DNA from: Streptomyces atroolivaceus
GTDB lineage: Bacteria; Actinomycetota; Actinomycetes; Streptomycetales; Streptomycetaceae
Direction: 5' to 3'
Length of the DNA: 64,000 bases
NCBI RefSeq assembly: GCF_000717025.1
Contig: NZ_JNXG01000003.1
Span: 248,001-312,000, forward strand
In this document: in pieces, positions 51,614 to 60,757 of the stretch
How positions within the stretch are numbered: the first letter of the stretch is position 1
Layout of the letters: each line of letters starts with the position of its first letter
Notes under the pieces: generated by a model
The model's input: the letters and a program-made list of their open reading frames with translations, nothing else
What the model was told of the DNA's origin: nothing
Database searches by the model: none
Position numbers and translations under genes: made by a program

Positions 51614-53230
51614 TCACATCCGGAAGACGCCGAAGCTGGGTTCGCCCAGGGGGGCGTTGGCACAGGCGGTCAGGGCGAGCCCCAGCACCTGCCGGGTCTC
51701 CACCGGGTCGATCACACCGTCGTCCCAGAGCCGGGCGGTGGCGTAGTAGGCGTTGCCCTGCTGTTCGTACTGCGCGCGGACCGGGTCCTTGAAGGCCTCT
51801 TCCTCCTCGGCGGGCCACTCCTCGCCCCGGCCCTCGATCTGGTCGCGCTTGACGGTGGCCAGCACGGAGGCGGCCTGCTCACCGCCCATGACCGAGATCT
51901 TGGCGTTCGGCCACATCCACAGGAAGCGCGGCCCGTACGCCCGGCCGCACATGGAGTAGTTCCCGGCGCCGTAGGACCCGCCGACCACGACCGTCAGCTT
52001 CGGCACCCTCGTGCACGCCACGGCCGTCACCATCTTGGCGCCGTGCTTGGCGATGCCTCCGGCCTCGTAGTCCCGGCCGACCATGAAGCCGGAGATGTTC
52101 TGCAGGAAGACCAGGGGGATGCCGCGCTGGTCGCACAGCTCGATGAAGTGGGCGCCCTTCTGGGCGGACTCCGAGAACAGGATGCCGTTGTTGGCGACGA
52201 TGCCGACGGGATGCCCGTGGATCCGGGCGAAGCCGGTGATCAGCGTCTGGCCGTACTCCGCCTTGAACTCGGCGAAGCGCGAGCCGTCGACCACCCGGGC
52301 GATGACCTCCCGCACGTCGTAGGGCGTACGCGAATCGACGGGCACCGCCCCGTACAGCCCGGCCGGATCGGCCTTCGGCTCCTCGGCGGGCTCGACCGAC
52401 CAGGGGAGCGGCCCGCGCTCCGGGAGGGTCGCGACGATGTTCCGCACGATCCGCAGCGCGTGCGCGTCGTCCTCGGCGAGGTGGTCGGTGACCCCGGACG
52501 TCCGGGAGTGGACCTCGCCGCCGCCCAGCTCCTCGGCCGTCACGACCTCACCGGTGGCGGCCTTCACGAGCGGCGGCCCGCCCAGGAAGATCGTGCCCTG
52601 GTTCCGGACGATGACCGCCTCGTCGCTCATGGCAGGTACGTACGCCCCGCCCGCCGTGCAGGAACCGAGCACGGCCGCGATCTGCGGGATCCCGGCCCCC
52701 GACATCCGGGCCTGGTTGTAGAAGATGCGCCCGAAGTGGTCCCGGTCGGGGAAGACCTCGTCCTGCATCGGGAGGAAGGCGCCCCCCGAATCCACCAGGT
52801 ACAGGCACGGCAGCCGGTTCTCCAGGGCCACCTCCTGGGCGCGGAGGTGCTTCTTCACCGTCATCGGGTAGTACGTGCCGCCCTTGACGGTCGCGTCGTT
52901 GGCGACGATCACGCACTCGCGGCCGCTGACCCGCCCGATCCCGGCGATCACCCCGGCCGCCGGTGCCGCGCCCCCGTACAGCCCCTCGGCGGCGAGGGGC
53001 GCCAGCTCCAGGAAGGGCGAGCCCGGGTCGAGGAGCGTGTCCACCCGCTCCCGGGGCAGCAGCTTGCCGCGCGCCACGTGCCGGGCGCGGGCCTTCTCAC
53101 CCCCGCCGAGCCGTGCCGTGGCGAGCCGCGTGCGCAGCTCCTCGGCGAGCGCGTGATGCGCCGCCTCGTTGGCCTGCCAGGCCTCCGAGGCGGGATCGGC
53201 CGCGCTCACCAGGACCGGTGCCTGCTGCAT
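51614..53230 (-). CDS. Carboxyltransferase, 3-methylcrotonyl-CoA carboxylase beta
   Basis: The product is 538 residues, a crotonase-fold biotin-dependent carboxyltransferase. Signatures are '[20 protein letters not shown]', '[20 protein letters not shown]', '[20 protein letters not shown]' and '[20 protein letters not shown]'. Length and motifs match MccB/LiuB rather than the shorter propionyl-type subunits. ATG 53230 has AAGGGGG 11 bases upstream; the frame is open to 53323. It is the first gene of the leucine operon, divergent from the TetR gene. Confidence 0.92.
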   Translation of the reverse strand: MQQAPVLVSAADPASEAWQANEAAHHALAEELRTRLATARLGGGEKARARHVARGKLLPRERVDTLLDPGSPFLELAPLAAEGLYGGAAPAAGVIAGIGRVSGRECVIVANDATVKGGTYYPMTVKKHLRAQEVALENRLPCLYLVDSGGAFLPMQDEVFPDRDHFGRIFYNQARMSGAGIPQIAAVLGSCTAGGAYVPAMSDEAVIVRNQGTIFLGGPPLVKAATGEVVTAEELGGGEVHSRTSGVTDHLAEDDAHALRIVRNIVATLPERGPLPWSVEPAEEPKADPAGLYGAVPVDSRTPYDVREVIARVVDGSRFAEFKAEYGQTLITGFARIHGHPVGIVANNGILFSESAQKGAHFIELCDQRGIPLVFLQNISGFMVGRDYEAGGIAKHGAKMVTAVACTRVPKLTVVVGGSYGAGNYSMCGRAYGPRFLWMWPNAKISVMGGEQAASVLATVKRDQIEGRGEEWPAEEEEAFKDPVRAQYEQQGNAYYATARLWDDGVIDPVETRQVLGLALTACANAPLGEPSFGVFRM

Positions 53231-53339
53231 CCTGTCGAGCCCCCTTGCCCGTACCGCATGAGTCACGGTGTCCCCCGCGACGGAGCGCGGGCTTCGGATG
53301 TCCCGCTCCTCCGCTTGTGGCATCGTCGCGAGGGGCGCC

Positions 53340-53355
53340 GTTAATGAGCGTTAAC
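53340..53355. promoter_or_regulatory. TetR-type operator 1
   Basis: GTTAATGAGCGTTAAC is a 16-bp near-palindrome in the divergent region between the carboxylase operon and the TetR gene. Its partner lies 29 bases away. Confidence 0.75.
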
Positions 53356-53368
53356 ACATTGCGTCCAG

Positions 53369-53384
53369 GTTAACGAGCGCTAAC
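53369..53384. promoter_or_regulatory. TetR-type operator 2
   Basis: GTTAACGAGCGCTAAC has the same core as operator 1 (GTTAAyGAGCGyTAAC). It sits 24 bases before the TetR ATG, so binding would repress that gene, and with site 1 the carboxylase operon. Confidence 0.78.
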
Positions 53385-53407
53385 CCGCCTGTCTAGAATG
53401 AATCTCC

Positions 53408-54046
53408 ATGAGCACCAATGCCGCCGACCGCAGCGCCGCCCGTGCCGTCTCCCGTGTCGCGGCTCCCACCCGCCGGGAGCAGATCCTCCGGGAGGCCGCC
53501 CGCCTCTTCGCCGAGCGCGGCTTCCACGGGGTCGGGGTCGACGAGATAGGGGCGGCGGTCGGCATCAGCGGCCCTGGCCTCTACCGCCATTTCCCCGGCA
53601 AGGACGCGATGCTCGCCGAGCTTCTGGTCGGAATCAGCGAGCGGCTGCTCGCGGGCGGCCGGCTCCGCGTCACCGAGGACGCCGACTCGCCGGGCAGTTC
53701 CCCCCAGGCCCTCCTGGACGCCCTCATCGAGGGCCACATCGACTTCGCCCTGGACGACCGCCCCCTGATCACCCTCCACGACCGTGAGCTGGACCGCCTG
53801 CGCGACACCGACCGCAAGAGGGTCCGTCAGCTCCAGCGGCAGTACGTCGAGGTCTGGGTCGAGGTCGTCCGCGCCCGCTACCCGGCCCTCGCGGAGAACG
53901 AGGCCCGGGTCACCGTGCACGCCGTCTTCGGGCTGCTCAACTCCACCCCGCACCTGGCCCGCCCCGAAGCGCTCCCGGGCCGCGAGGCGACGGCGGCCCT
54001 GCTGCACCGGCTCGCGCGCGGTGCCTTCGACGCGGCGGCGTCCTGA
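53408..54046 (+). CDS. TetR-family regulator of the leucine/isovalerate operon (probable)
   Basis: The product is 212 residues. The TetR HTH (about 20-66) reads 'RREQILREAARLFAERGFHG', 'VDEIGAAVGISGPGLYRHFP' and 'GKDAMLAEL'. The C-terminal part is an all-helical ligand domain. Its divergent position and the two matching 16-bp palindromes suggest it controls itself and the carboxylase operon, perhaps in response to an acyl-CoA intermediate; the inducer is inference. Confidence 0.85.
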   Translation: MSTNAADRSAARAVSRVAAPTRREQILREAARLFAERGFHGVGVDEIGAAVGISGPGLYRHFPGKDAMLAELLVGISERLLAGGRLRVTEDADSPGSSPQALLDALIEGHIDFALDDRPLITLHDRELDRLRDTDRKRVRQLQRQYVEVWVEVVRARYPALAENEARVTVHAVFGLLNSTPHLARPEALPGREATAALLHRLARGAFDAAAS

Positions 54047-54150
54047 CCGCGGCGGCGTCCTGGCCGCGGTGGGGTCCTGGTCGCGGTGGGGTTCCTGGCC
54101 GTGGTGGGTCCTGAGCGCGGTGGGGTCCTGAGCGCGGTGGCGGTCAGGCC
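54032..54150. repeat. Degenerate ~17-nt minisatellite between convergent TetR and MarR genes
   Basis: About seven units related to GCGGTGGGGTCCTGGCC run from 54032 to 54150 (unit starts near 54032, 54049, 54066, 54083, 54101, 54117, 54134). The first unit overlaps the TetR stop codon and the last reaches the MarR stop. Units become less alike from left to right. Confidence 0.75.
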
Positions 54151-54641
54151 TCCCTCCCGTCCGCCCCGGCCCTGATCTCGTCGAGCGATTCCTGCATGGC
54201 CGACCGCGCGCGGGTGAACCAGTCGGACAGTACGGCGATCTCCTCGGGCCCGTAGTCGGCGAACAGTTCGCCCAGGCGGGCGTAGAACGGGCCGTACACC
54301 TCGAGGACGCGCGCCTGGGCGGATTCCTCCATCACCACGTGCACCCGGCGCCTGTCGCCCGCGACCGCCCGGCGCCGGGCGTACCCGGCCTTCTCCAGGC
54401 GATTGATCACTCCGGTCACCGCGCCGGTGGTCAGCCGTGCCCGTTCGGCGAGGTCGCCGGCGGTGAGTGCGCCTCCGGCCAGGGTGGCCTCCATCACGAA
54501 GCCGAGGCAGGTCAGGTCGGTGGTGTTGAGGCCGAGCCGCCCGGCGATGTCGTGCTGCCCGAACTGTGCGAGCGCGATCATCCGGTCCATCGCCTGCAGC
54601 GCCTGGTCGGCCGTCGCCTCCGGGCGCTTCTTGCCGTCCAC
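54144..54641 (-). CDS. MarR-family transcriptional regulator
   Basis: The product is 165 residues. The winged helix (about 55-105) is 'ALTAGDLAERARLTTGAVTG' and 'VINRLEKAGYARRRAVAGDR', with the conserved wing 'GDRRRVHVVM'. I chose GTG 54641 because AAGGGG lies 8 bases ahead; the ATG at 54659 has no ribosome site. Two palindromes in the divergent promoter probably bind it. The adjacent small membrane protein gene may be its target. Confidence 0.85.
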   Translation of the reverse strand: MDGKKRPEATADQALQAMDRMIALAQFGQHDIAGRLGLNTTDLTCLGFVMEATLAGGALTAGDLAERARLTTGAVTGVINRLEKAGYARRRAVAGDRRRVHVVMEESAQARVLEVYGPFYARLGELFADYGPEEIAVLSDWFTRARSAMQESLDEIRAGADGREA

Positions 54642-54659
54642 GGCAAATCCCCTTAGCAT

Positions 54660-54683
54660 CTAAGTTACTTAGCTCGTAAGCTA
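54660..54683. promoter_or_regulatory. Two overlapping palindromes in the MarR promoter
   Basis: CTAAGTTACTTAG (54660-54672) is a perfect 13-bp palindrome and TAGCTCGTAAGCTA (54670-54683) is a second one with 5-base arms, in the gap between the divergent MarR and membrane protein genes. Such AT-rich inverted repeats are typical MarR operators. Confidence 0.7.
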
Positions 54684-54734
54684 TCGGTCGGGTCGAGTCC
54701 CGGTCGCTGGACTATCACACTCCGAGGAGCCGAC

Positions 54735-55124
54735 GTGAGCGCACATGGTGACCACGACCTGGGCCACACCGTGGCCGGCTGGACCGGCACGGCAATCGGT
54801 GCGGCGGGCGGTGTGCTGTTGGGGGCGGCCGTCGTCACCACGTCCGCCGCGCTGCTCGGGCTCGGCCTCGCGGTCGTCGCGCTGGCGGCGCTGACCTGCT
54901 GGGCCCTGCATCTGGCGGGCTGGGGCAAGCCCACCGGGCCACGCCCGAAGGGCCGTCAGGACTGGCGGCTTCGCGACACCGCGGCCCGCCACGGCCACCC
55001 CGGCTGCCTCGGCTGCCGGATGGCGGGCCGGGGCCGGCTCCGGCCCGCCGGGGCCGGCGGCTCCGCCCCGGCCCCCGTCCGGCCGCGAAGCGACGGGCCC
55101 CTGCAGGGGGCGGGAGCCGCGTAG
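54735..55124 (+). CDS. Small membrane protein, HGxxPAAW-like
   Basis: The product is 129 residues. 'LGHTVAGWTGTAIGAAGGVL' at the N-terminus resembles the HGxxPAAW family of actinobacterial small membrane proteins; two hydrophobic segments span about 18-58. The cytosolic tail has 'HGHPGCLGCRMAGRG', with two Cys and a His that could bind metal. GTG 54735 has GAGGAG upstream. It is divergent from the MarR gene, so likely under its control. Confidence 0.7.
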   Translation: MSAHGDHDLGHTVAGWTGTAIGAAGGVLLGAAVVTTSAALLGLGLAVVALAALTCWALHLAGWGKPTGPRPKGRQDWRLRDTAARHGHPGCLGCRMAGRGRLRPAGAGGSAPAPVRPRSDGPLQGAGAA

Positions 55125-55208
55125 GCGGGGAGGGTGCCAGGCCGGCGGAAGCGTTCCGCCGTACGGGACATCGGGCACGCAGCGCGTCACCGACGGCACA
55201 ATGGGTGC

Positions 55209-56006
55209 ATGCCGATACCCAGCCGCGCTGCCCTCGTCGAGCACCTCGTCCGCACCCGTATCGCGGGCGACGTCGCCACCCCCCGCGACAACAACCTCTC
55301 CCACTACCGTCAGCTCGCCAACGGCAACCGCCATTTCTGGCTGGGGCTGGAGCTCGGTGACCGCTGGCTCGACGAGCAGGACGTGCTGGCCGTCATGGCC
55401 GAGAGGTGCGGCGTCAACGACGACCCCGAGCACCGGCAGGGGCAGGACACCATCGACCCGGAGCTGACGGTCGACGCCCTCGACCGGATGGCGGCCCGGC
55501 TGCGGAAGGCGGCGGCGGGGAAGGAGCGGGTGCTGTTCGCGACCGGGCACCCGGGCGGGCTGCTCGACGTGCACCGGCAGACCGCGGACGCCCTGCGGGC
55601 CGCCGGCTGCGAGATCGTACGGATCCCCGGAGGCCTGATGGCGGACGAGGGCATGGTCTTCCAGTTCGCCGACGTCGCCGTCCTGGAGCGGGGCGCGACC
55701 CTGTGGCACACGCACTCGCCCGCCCCGATGGCCGCCATCCTGGACGGCCTGGAGCGCGAGGGGCGGCCCCGGCCCGACCTGGTCGTCGCCGACCACGGCT
55801 GGGCCGGGTGTGCGGGGCAGCGCGGGATCGACTCGATCGGTTACGCGGACTGCAACGACCCCGCCCTCTTCCTGGGTGAGGCGGAGGGCACCCTCCAGGT
55901 CACCGTGCCGCTGGACGACCATGTCGCCGACCCGCGCTACTACGACCCGATGACCGACTACCTGCTGGACGCGGCGGGGCTGATCACTTCCGTCGACCGG
56001 GCGTGA
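55209..56006 (+). CDS. Phosphatase-like protein, Streptomyces type
   Basis: The product is 265 residues and resembles proteins annotated 'phosphatase' in Streptomyces; I cannot verify the activity. Conserved-looking motifs are 'FATGHPGGLLDVHRQTADAL', 'ATLWHTHSPAPMAAIL', 'LVVADHGWAGCAGQRGIDSI' and 'GTLQVTVPLDDHVADPRYYD'. The His and Asp residues suggest metal or phosphate chemistry. The ATG at 55209 lacks a ribosome site and may be read from a leaderless transcript; the frame is open to 55134. Confidence 0.65.
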   Translation: MPIPSRAALVEHLVRTRIAGDVATPRDNNLSHYRQLANGNRHFWLGLELGDRWLDEQDVLAVMAERCGVNDDPEHRQGQDTIDPELTVDALDRMAARLRKAAAGKERVLFATGHPGGLLDVHRQTADALRAAGCEIVRIPGGLMADEGMVFQFADVAVLERGATLWHTHSPAPMAAILDGLEREGRPRPDLVVADHGWAGCAGQRGIDSIGYADCNDPALFLGEAEGTLQVTVPLDDHVADPRYYDPMTDYLLDAAGLITSVDRA

Positions 56007-56061
56007 CGCGCAGGCGGGAGGCCGGTTTCCCGGGTCCCGGCTGACCCCGCCGCCCCCCGGA

Positions 56062-57294
56062 TCAGTCCTCGCGTGGCCGAAGGCGGACGGGCAGTGACCG
56101 GTGGCCGTTGCTGATCAGCGACGCCACCGGTCCCATGTCCCCCTCCTCGGGGGCGAGCTCGGCGTCCGGGAAACGGGCGAAGAACGCGCTCAGCGCGACC
56201 TCCCCCTCCATCCTGGCCAGTGCCGCGCCCAGGCAGAAGTGGATGCCGTGGCCGAAGGCGAGGTGCTCCTTGGTGATCCGGGTGACGTCGAAGGCGTGCG
56301 GGTCGTCGTGCCAGCCGGGGTGGCGGTTGGCGGCGGCGTAGGAGGCGAGGATGGCCTCGCCCTTGGCGATGGTCCGCCCGTCGGGCAGCGGGATGTCGGC
56401 GACGGCGTAGCGCAGGGGCAGGTGTTTCACCGGCGGGGAGTGACGCAGGGTCTCCTCCACGACGTCCGGCCACGACGCGCGGCCCTCGCGGACATGGGCG
56501 AGCTGGCCGCGATCGGTGAGCAGCGTCGTGATGGCCTGGTCGATGAGATTGACGGTGGTCTCGTATCCGGCGTTGATCATCAGGAGGAGCGTGTCGCGCA
56601 ACTCCTCCTCGGCCAGCGTCTGCCCGTCGACGCCTTCCTCGCCCAAGGCGATCAGGACGGACGCCATGTCCTCGCCCGGCTCGGCCCGTTTCGCGGCGAT
56701 GAGGGCGTCGAGCATGGCGTACAGCTGCTCGGTGTTGGCGGCGGCCTCCTCGGGGGTCAGGGTGGTGGCGAACACGTCGTTGACGAGGACGCGGAACTCG
56801 TTGGCCCGGTCGTCCGGGACACCCAGGAGCCTGCTGATGACCGCCATGGGCAGCGGATAGGCGAACAGGTCACGCACGTCCGCGACATCGCCCGGGGGAG
56901 TGGCTTCCAGAGCGTCCAGGAGACCTTCCACGAGGCCCTCTACGGTCGGCTTCAGCGCGGCGATGCGCCGGGCGCTGAAGGCCGGGGCGACGATGCGGCG
57001 CAGGCGTCGGTGGTCGCCCCCGTAGGCGGTGAACATGTTCGTCGCGGCGACCCACAGGGCGAGCGGCCAGGTCTGGACGGCTTCCTCGAAGCCCGGCCAG
57101 TGCCGGCGCGCGTCCTTGGACACGTCAGGACTGGTCAGCAGTTCCTTCAGCAGGGCCGGGTCGGACACGGACCACGCCTCCACACCGAGTATGTCGATGC
57201 GCGTCGCGGGGCCATGCGCGCGTAACAGCTCGTGTTCGGCGTCCGCGTCGCGGGCGACGGGGTCGAGGACGATGGGGGCGGGGTGCTGAGTCAC
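56062..57294 (-). CDS. Cytochrome P450
   Basis: The product is 410 residues, typical for a soluble actinobacterial P450. The I-helix is 'MINAGYETTVNLIDQAITTL', the ExxR motif is in 'VVEETLRHSP', and the heme loop 'FGHGIHFCLGAALARMEG' has Cys354. A redox partner is not encoded nearby. The substrate is unknown; the sequence resembles CYP107-like enzymes, but I cannot place it securely. Confidence 0.92.
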   Translation of the reverse strand: MTQHPAPIVLDPVARDADAEHELLRAHGPATRIDILGVEAWSVSDPALLKELLTSPDVSKDARRHWPGFEEAVQTWPLALWVAATNMFTAYGGDHRRLRRIVAPAFSARRIAALKPTVEGLVEGLLDALEATPPGDVADVRDLFAYPLPMAVISRLLGVPDDRANEFRVLVNDVFATTLTPEEAAANTEQLYAMLDALIAAKRAEPGEDMASVLIALGEEGVDGQTLAEEELRDTLLLMINAGYETTVNLIDQAITTLLTDRGQLAHVREGRASWPDVVEETLRHSPPVKHLPLRYAVADIPLPDGRTIAKGEAILASYAAANRHPGWHDDPHAFDVTRITKEHLAFGHGIHFCLGAALARMEGEVALSAFFARFPDAELAPEEGDMGPVASLISNGHRSLPVRLRPRED

Positions 57295-57424
57295 GGCCGC
57301 TTCTCCTGGGCAGGGAAGGAGTTCGCGACGGTTCTACCCCTCACGAGGAGCGCGGACCCCGTCTCTCGCAGCACTCGCACACTCCGGCGCATGGCCGGCC
57401 CGAATTCGACCGCCCGCGCCCTTT

Positions 57425-58384
57425 TCAGCTGCCGGGGCGCGCCGCTGACCGCTGTGCGCGCCCCGGGGTCGGATCCAGGTACACCCGCTGGATCGACGGG
57501 TAGCGCTCCCGCAGCTGCTGTTCCGCCTCCTCGCACGCCCATTCGATCTGCGCGGCCGTCGACGCGTCCCGGAAATCGATCTTCGCGGCGACCAGCAGCT
57601 CCGAGGGTCCCTGGATCAGCGTGGTCAGTTCCACCACCTCGACGATGTGCGGCACGGACAGCAGCTCCTCGCGCACCCCGGTCCGCATCTCGGCGGGGAG
57701 CGGCCGGCCGATCAGCAGCTGGGCGTTGGACCGGCAGAGCACCCACGCCACGTACACCAGCAGTACGCCGATGAGGATCGAGGCGACGCCGTCCCAGACC
57801 CCGGAGCCGGAGAGCTGCCCGCCGAGCAGGCCGCCGGCCGCCAGCAGCAGCCCGGCCAGGGCCGCCGAGTCCTCCATCACCACGGCCTTGACCGCCGTGT
57901 CGGGGGTCCGGCGCAGATAGCGCGGCGCGGGCACCCGGAGCCGCGCGGCCTCCCCGCGCACCTGCCGCACACCCGTGCGCAGCGAGAAGCCCTCCAGCGC
58001 GAAGGCGACCGCGAGCACGAGGTACGAGACGAGTGGGTCGCCGAGCTCCTCGCCGCGGATCAGGGTGTGGATGCCGTCGTACAGGGAGAACACCGCGCCG
58101 CCGACGAACGTCGCGACGGCGGCGAGCATCGCCCAGATGTACCGCTCGGGGCCGTAGCCCAGCGGATGGTCCTCGTCGGCGGGCTTCTCGCTGCGCTTGA
58201 GCGCCGTGAGGAGCATGACCTCGGTGACGGTGTCGGCGACCGAGTGCGCGGCCTCCGAGAGCATCGCGCTCGAACCGCTGATCAGCCCCGCCACCAGCTT
58301 CGCCACGGCGATCCCGAGATTGGCGGCCGCCGCGACGACGACGGTGGACGTGGACTCGCCGGCACCGGTCTGCTCGTCACTCAT
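57425..58384 (-). CDS. Cation diffusion facilitator (divalent metal efflux)
   Basis: The product is 319 residues. Predicted TM segments lie in the first 220 residues; the HxxxD site is 'LSEAAHSVADTVTEVML' in TM2 and the second acidic site is 'VMEDSAALAGLLLAAGGLL' in TM5. The C-terminal cytosolic domain (about 235-305) shows 'SVPHIVEVVELTTLIQGPSE', as in CDF dimerisation domains. It probably exports Zn, Fe or Mn by proton antiport. Confidence 0.9.
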   Translation of the reverse strand: MSDEQTGAGESTSTVVVAAAANLGIAVAKLVAGLISGSSAMLSEAAHSVADTVTEVMLLTALKRSEKPADEDHPLGYGPERYIWAMLAAVATFVGGAVFSLYDGIHTLIRGEELGDPLVSYLVLAVAFALEGFSLRTGVRQVRGEAARLRVPAPRYLRRTPDTAVKAVVMEDSAALAGLLLAAGGLLGGQLSGSGVWDGVASILIGVLLVYVAWVLCRSNAQLLIGRPLPAEMRTGVREELLSVPHIVEVVELTTLIQGPSELLVAAKIDFRDASTAAQIEWACEEAEQQLRERYPSIQRVYLDPTPGRAQRSAARPGS

Positions 58385-58413
58385 GGTGGGCAGTATGTCC
58401 CGAATGTGTGACC

Positions 58414-59289
58414 TCAGTCCCTCGGGACGCGGACCAGGCCCTCCTGGATGACCGTGATGGCCAGCTTCCCGTCAGCCGTGTAGATCCTGGCCTGGCCGAG
58501 ACCACGCCCGCCGGACGCGGAGGGCGACTCCTGGTCGTACAGCAGCCACTCGTCCGCCCGGAAGGGGCGGTGGAACCACATCGCGTGGTCCAGGCTGGCG
58601 CCCACGACGTCGCCGACCGACCAGCCGCCGCGCCCGTGGGCGAGCAGCACGGAGTCGAGCAGCGTCATGTCGGAGACGTACGTCGCCATGCAGACGTGCA
58701 GCAGCGGGTCGTCCGCCAGCTTGCCGTGCGTCCGGAACCAGACCTGGGAGCGCGGCTCGCGCGGTTCCCCGGCGGTGGCGAACGGCGGGGCGTCGACGTA
58801 CCGCAGGTCGACCGCGGCCCGGGCCTCCAGCAGCCGGTCCGCCATGCGCGGGTCGGTGAAGCGGTCCGCGTACCGGGGCAGCATCTGCGCCGCCGTCGGC
58901 AGGGTCTCCGGGTCCGGGGCGGAGGGCATGACCGCCTGGTGGTCCATGCCTTCCTCGTGCACCTGGAACGACGCCGAGAGGTGGAAGACCGGCTTGCCGT
59001 GCTGGACGGCGACGACCCGGCGGGTGGTGAAGGACCGCCCGTCGCGGATCCGGTCCACGCTGTAGACGATCGGCGCACCGGGATCCCCGGGGCGCAGGAA
59101 GTACGCGTGCAGGGAGTGGGCACCCCGGTCGTCGGGGACCGTGCGCCCGGCGGCGACCAGGGCCTGGGCCGCCACCTGGCCGCCGAAGACGCGGGGCACG
59201 ACCGCCGAACGGCTCATGCCCCGGAAGATGTCCTGCTCGATCTGCTCCAGGTCGAGCAGATCGAGCAGGGAGTCCAGTGCTGCGCTCAT
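58414..59289 (-). CDS. Acyl-CoA thioesterase II
   Basis: The product is 291 residues, a TesB-type double hotdog fold: 'SRSAVVPRVFGGQVAAQALV', 'SLHAYFLRPGDPGAPIVYSV', 'VLLAHGRGGWSVGDVVGASL' and 'DHAMWFHRPFRADEWLLYD'. It hydrolyses medium/long acyl-CoA. It lies 19 bases downstream of the acyl-CoA dehydrogenase on the same strand, so the two are probably co-transcribed. Confidence 0.93.
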   Translation of the reverse strand: MSAALDSLLDLLDLEQIEQDIFRGMSRSAVVPRVFGGQVAAQALVAAGRTVPDDRGAHSLHAYFLRPGDPGAPIVYSVDRIRDGRSFTTRRVVAVQHGKPVFHLSASFQVHEEGMDHQAVMPSAPDPETLPTAAQMLPRYADRFTDPRMADRLLEARAAVDLRYVDAPPFATAGEPREPRSQVWFRTHGKLADDPLLHVCMATYVSDMTLLDSVLLAHGRGGWSVGDVVGASLDHAMWFHRPFRADEWLLYDQESPSASGGRGLGQARIYTADGKLAITVIQEGLVRVPRD

Positions 59290-59308
59290 GAAGAGAACGT
59301 AGCCGCTC

Positions 59309-60466
59309 TCAGAGGCCCATGGACTTGGCGATGATCGACTTCATGACCTCGCTGGTGCCGCCGTAGATGCGGTTGACCCGGTTGTCCGTGTAGAGACGGG
59401 CGATCGGGTACTCGTTCATGAAGCCGTAGCCGCCGTGCAGCTGGAGACAGCGGTCGATCACGCGGTGCGCGACCTCGGTGCAGAACAGCTTCGCCGAGGC
59501 GGCCTCGGCGGGGGTGAGCTCACCGGCGTCCAGTGCCTCGATCGCCCGGTCGCAGACGGCCTCGGCCGCGTCGACCTCGGCCTTGCAGGCGGCCAGTTCG
59601 AACTTGGTGTTCTGGAAGGACGCGACGGTCTTGCCGAAGACGGTGCGGTCCTGCGTGTACTGCTGGGCGAACCGCACGGCGGCGGCCGCCTGCGCGTACG
59701 CGCCGACGGCGATGCCCAGGCGCTCCTGGGGGAGGTTCTGGCCGAGGTAGGAGAAGCCCTTGTTCTCCTCGCCCAGCAGGTCCTCGACGGGAACCTTGAC
59801 GTCCACGAAGGCCAGCTCGGCGGTGTCGGAGACCTTCAGGCCCAGCTTGTCGAGCTTGCGGCCGACCGAGTAGCCCTCGGACTTGGTGTCGACCACCAGG
59901 AGCGAGATGCCGTGCCGGCGGTCGTCGGGCTTCGGGGCGTCCGTGCGGGCGCAGACGATGACCTTGTCGGCGTGCACACCGCCGGTGATGAAGGTCTTGG
60001 CGCCGTTGAGGACGTAGTGCGTGCCGTCCTCGGAGAGCTTGGCGGTCGTCTTCATGCCGGCCAGGTCCGAACCGGTGCCCGGCTCGGTCATGGCTATCGC
60101 GTACATGGACTTGCCGGAGACGAAGTCCGGCAGCCAGCGCTTCTTCTGCTCCTCGGTGGCGTACGCCTTGAGGTACGGCAGGCAGAGCAGGACGTGCACG
60201 CCGGAGCCGCCGAACGAGATGCCCGCGCGGGCGGTCTCCTCGTAGAGGACCGCCTCGAACTTGAAGGACTCCTCGCCCGCGCCGCCGTACTCCTCGGGCA
60301 CCTCGATGCCGAAGATGCCCAGCTCGGCGAGCTTGTAGTAGAAGTCGCGAGGCGCCTGGCCCGCCGCGAACCACTCGTCGTAGACGGGAACGACCTCGGC
60401 CTCGATGAAGGCGCGGATGGTCTCCCGGAACGCCTCGTGGTCCTCGTTGTAAACCGTACGGCGCAC
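59309..60466 (-). CDS. Acyl-CoA dehydrogenase
   Basis: The product is 385 residues. Family signatures are 'GIFGIEVPEEYGGAGEESFK', 'YAIAMTEPGTGSDLAGMKTT' at the FAD/substrate site, 'QLHGGYGFMNEYPIARLYTD' and 'RIYGGTSEVMKSIIAKSMGL'. It oxidises an acyl-CoA and passes electrons to ETF. Its pairing with a thioesterase suggests a beta-oxidation role, different from the acdH copy in the leucine operon. Confidence 0.93.
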   Translation of the reverse strand: MRRTVYNEDHEAFRETIRAFIEAEVVPVYDEWFAAGQAPRDFYYKLAELGIFGIEVPEEYGGAGEESFKFEAVLYEETARAGISFGGSGVHVLLCLPYLKAYATEEQKKRWLPDFVSGKSMYAIAMTEPGTGSDLAGMKTTAKLSEDGTHYVLNGAKTFITGGVHADKVIVCARTDAPKPDDRRHGISLLVVDTKSEGYSVGRKLDKLGLKVSDTAELAFVDVKVPVEDLLGEENKGFSYLGQNLPQERLGIAVGAYAQAAAAVRFAQQYTQDRTVFGKTVASFQNTKFELAACKAEVDAAEAVCDRAIEALDAGELTPAEAASAKLFCTEVAHRVIDRCLQLHGGYGFMNEYPIARLYTDNRVNRIYGGTSEVMKSIIAKSMGL

Positions 60467-60757
60467 GGGGTGCCTCCTGGTGTCAGCTTCGGCTTCGGTC
60501 GCAGTGGCTAAGCGCTTGCTCAGTCCTGGTCAAAAGTTACCCGGCGGTCACGGCGACTGTCCAGGGTGATGCTGAGCACGCCTTGCTCCGGCATGGGATC
60601 GCGGCGTCGGCCGAGGGGCACGCCGGTGGCGGAGGGTCGCCGTGCGCAACGCTGCGTACGCCGCGATGGCGGTCGGTGGCGGGCAGGCGCACAGTGAGAT
60701 GAGGAGCCGGCGAGGACGGCGAGCAGCCTCGTCGCAACGACCCTCTGTGAGGCAGTC

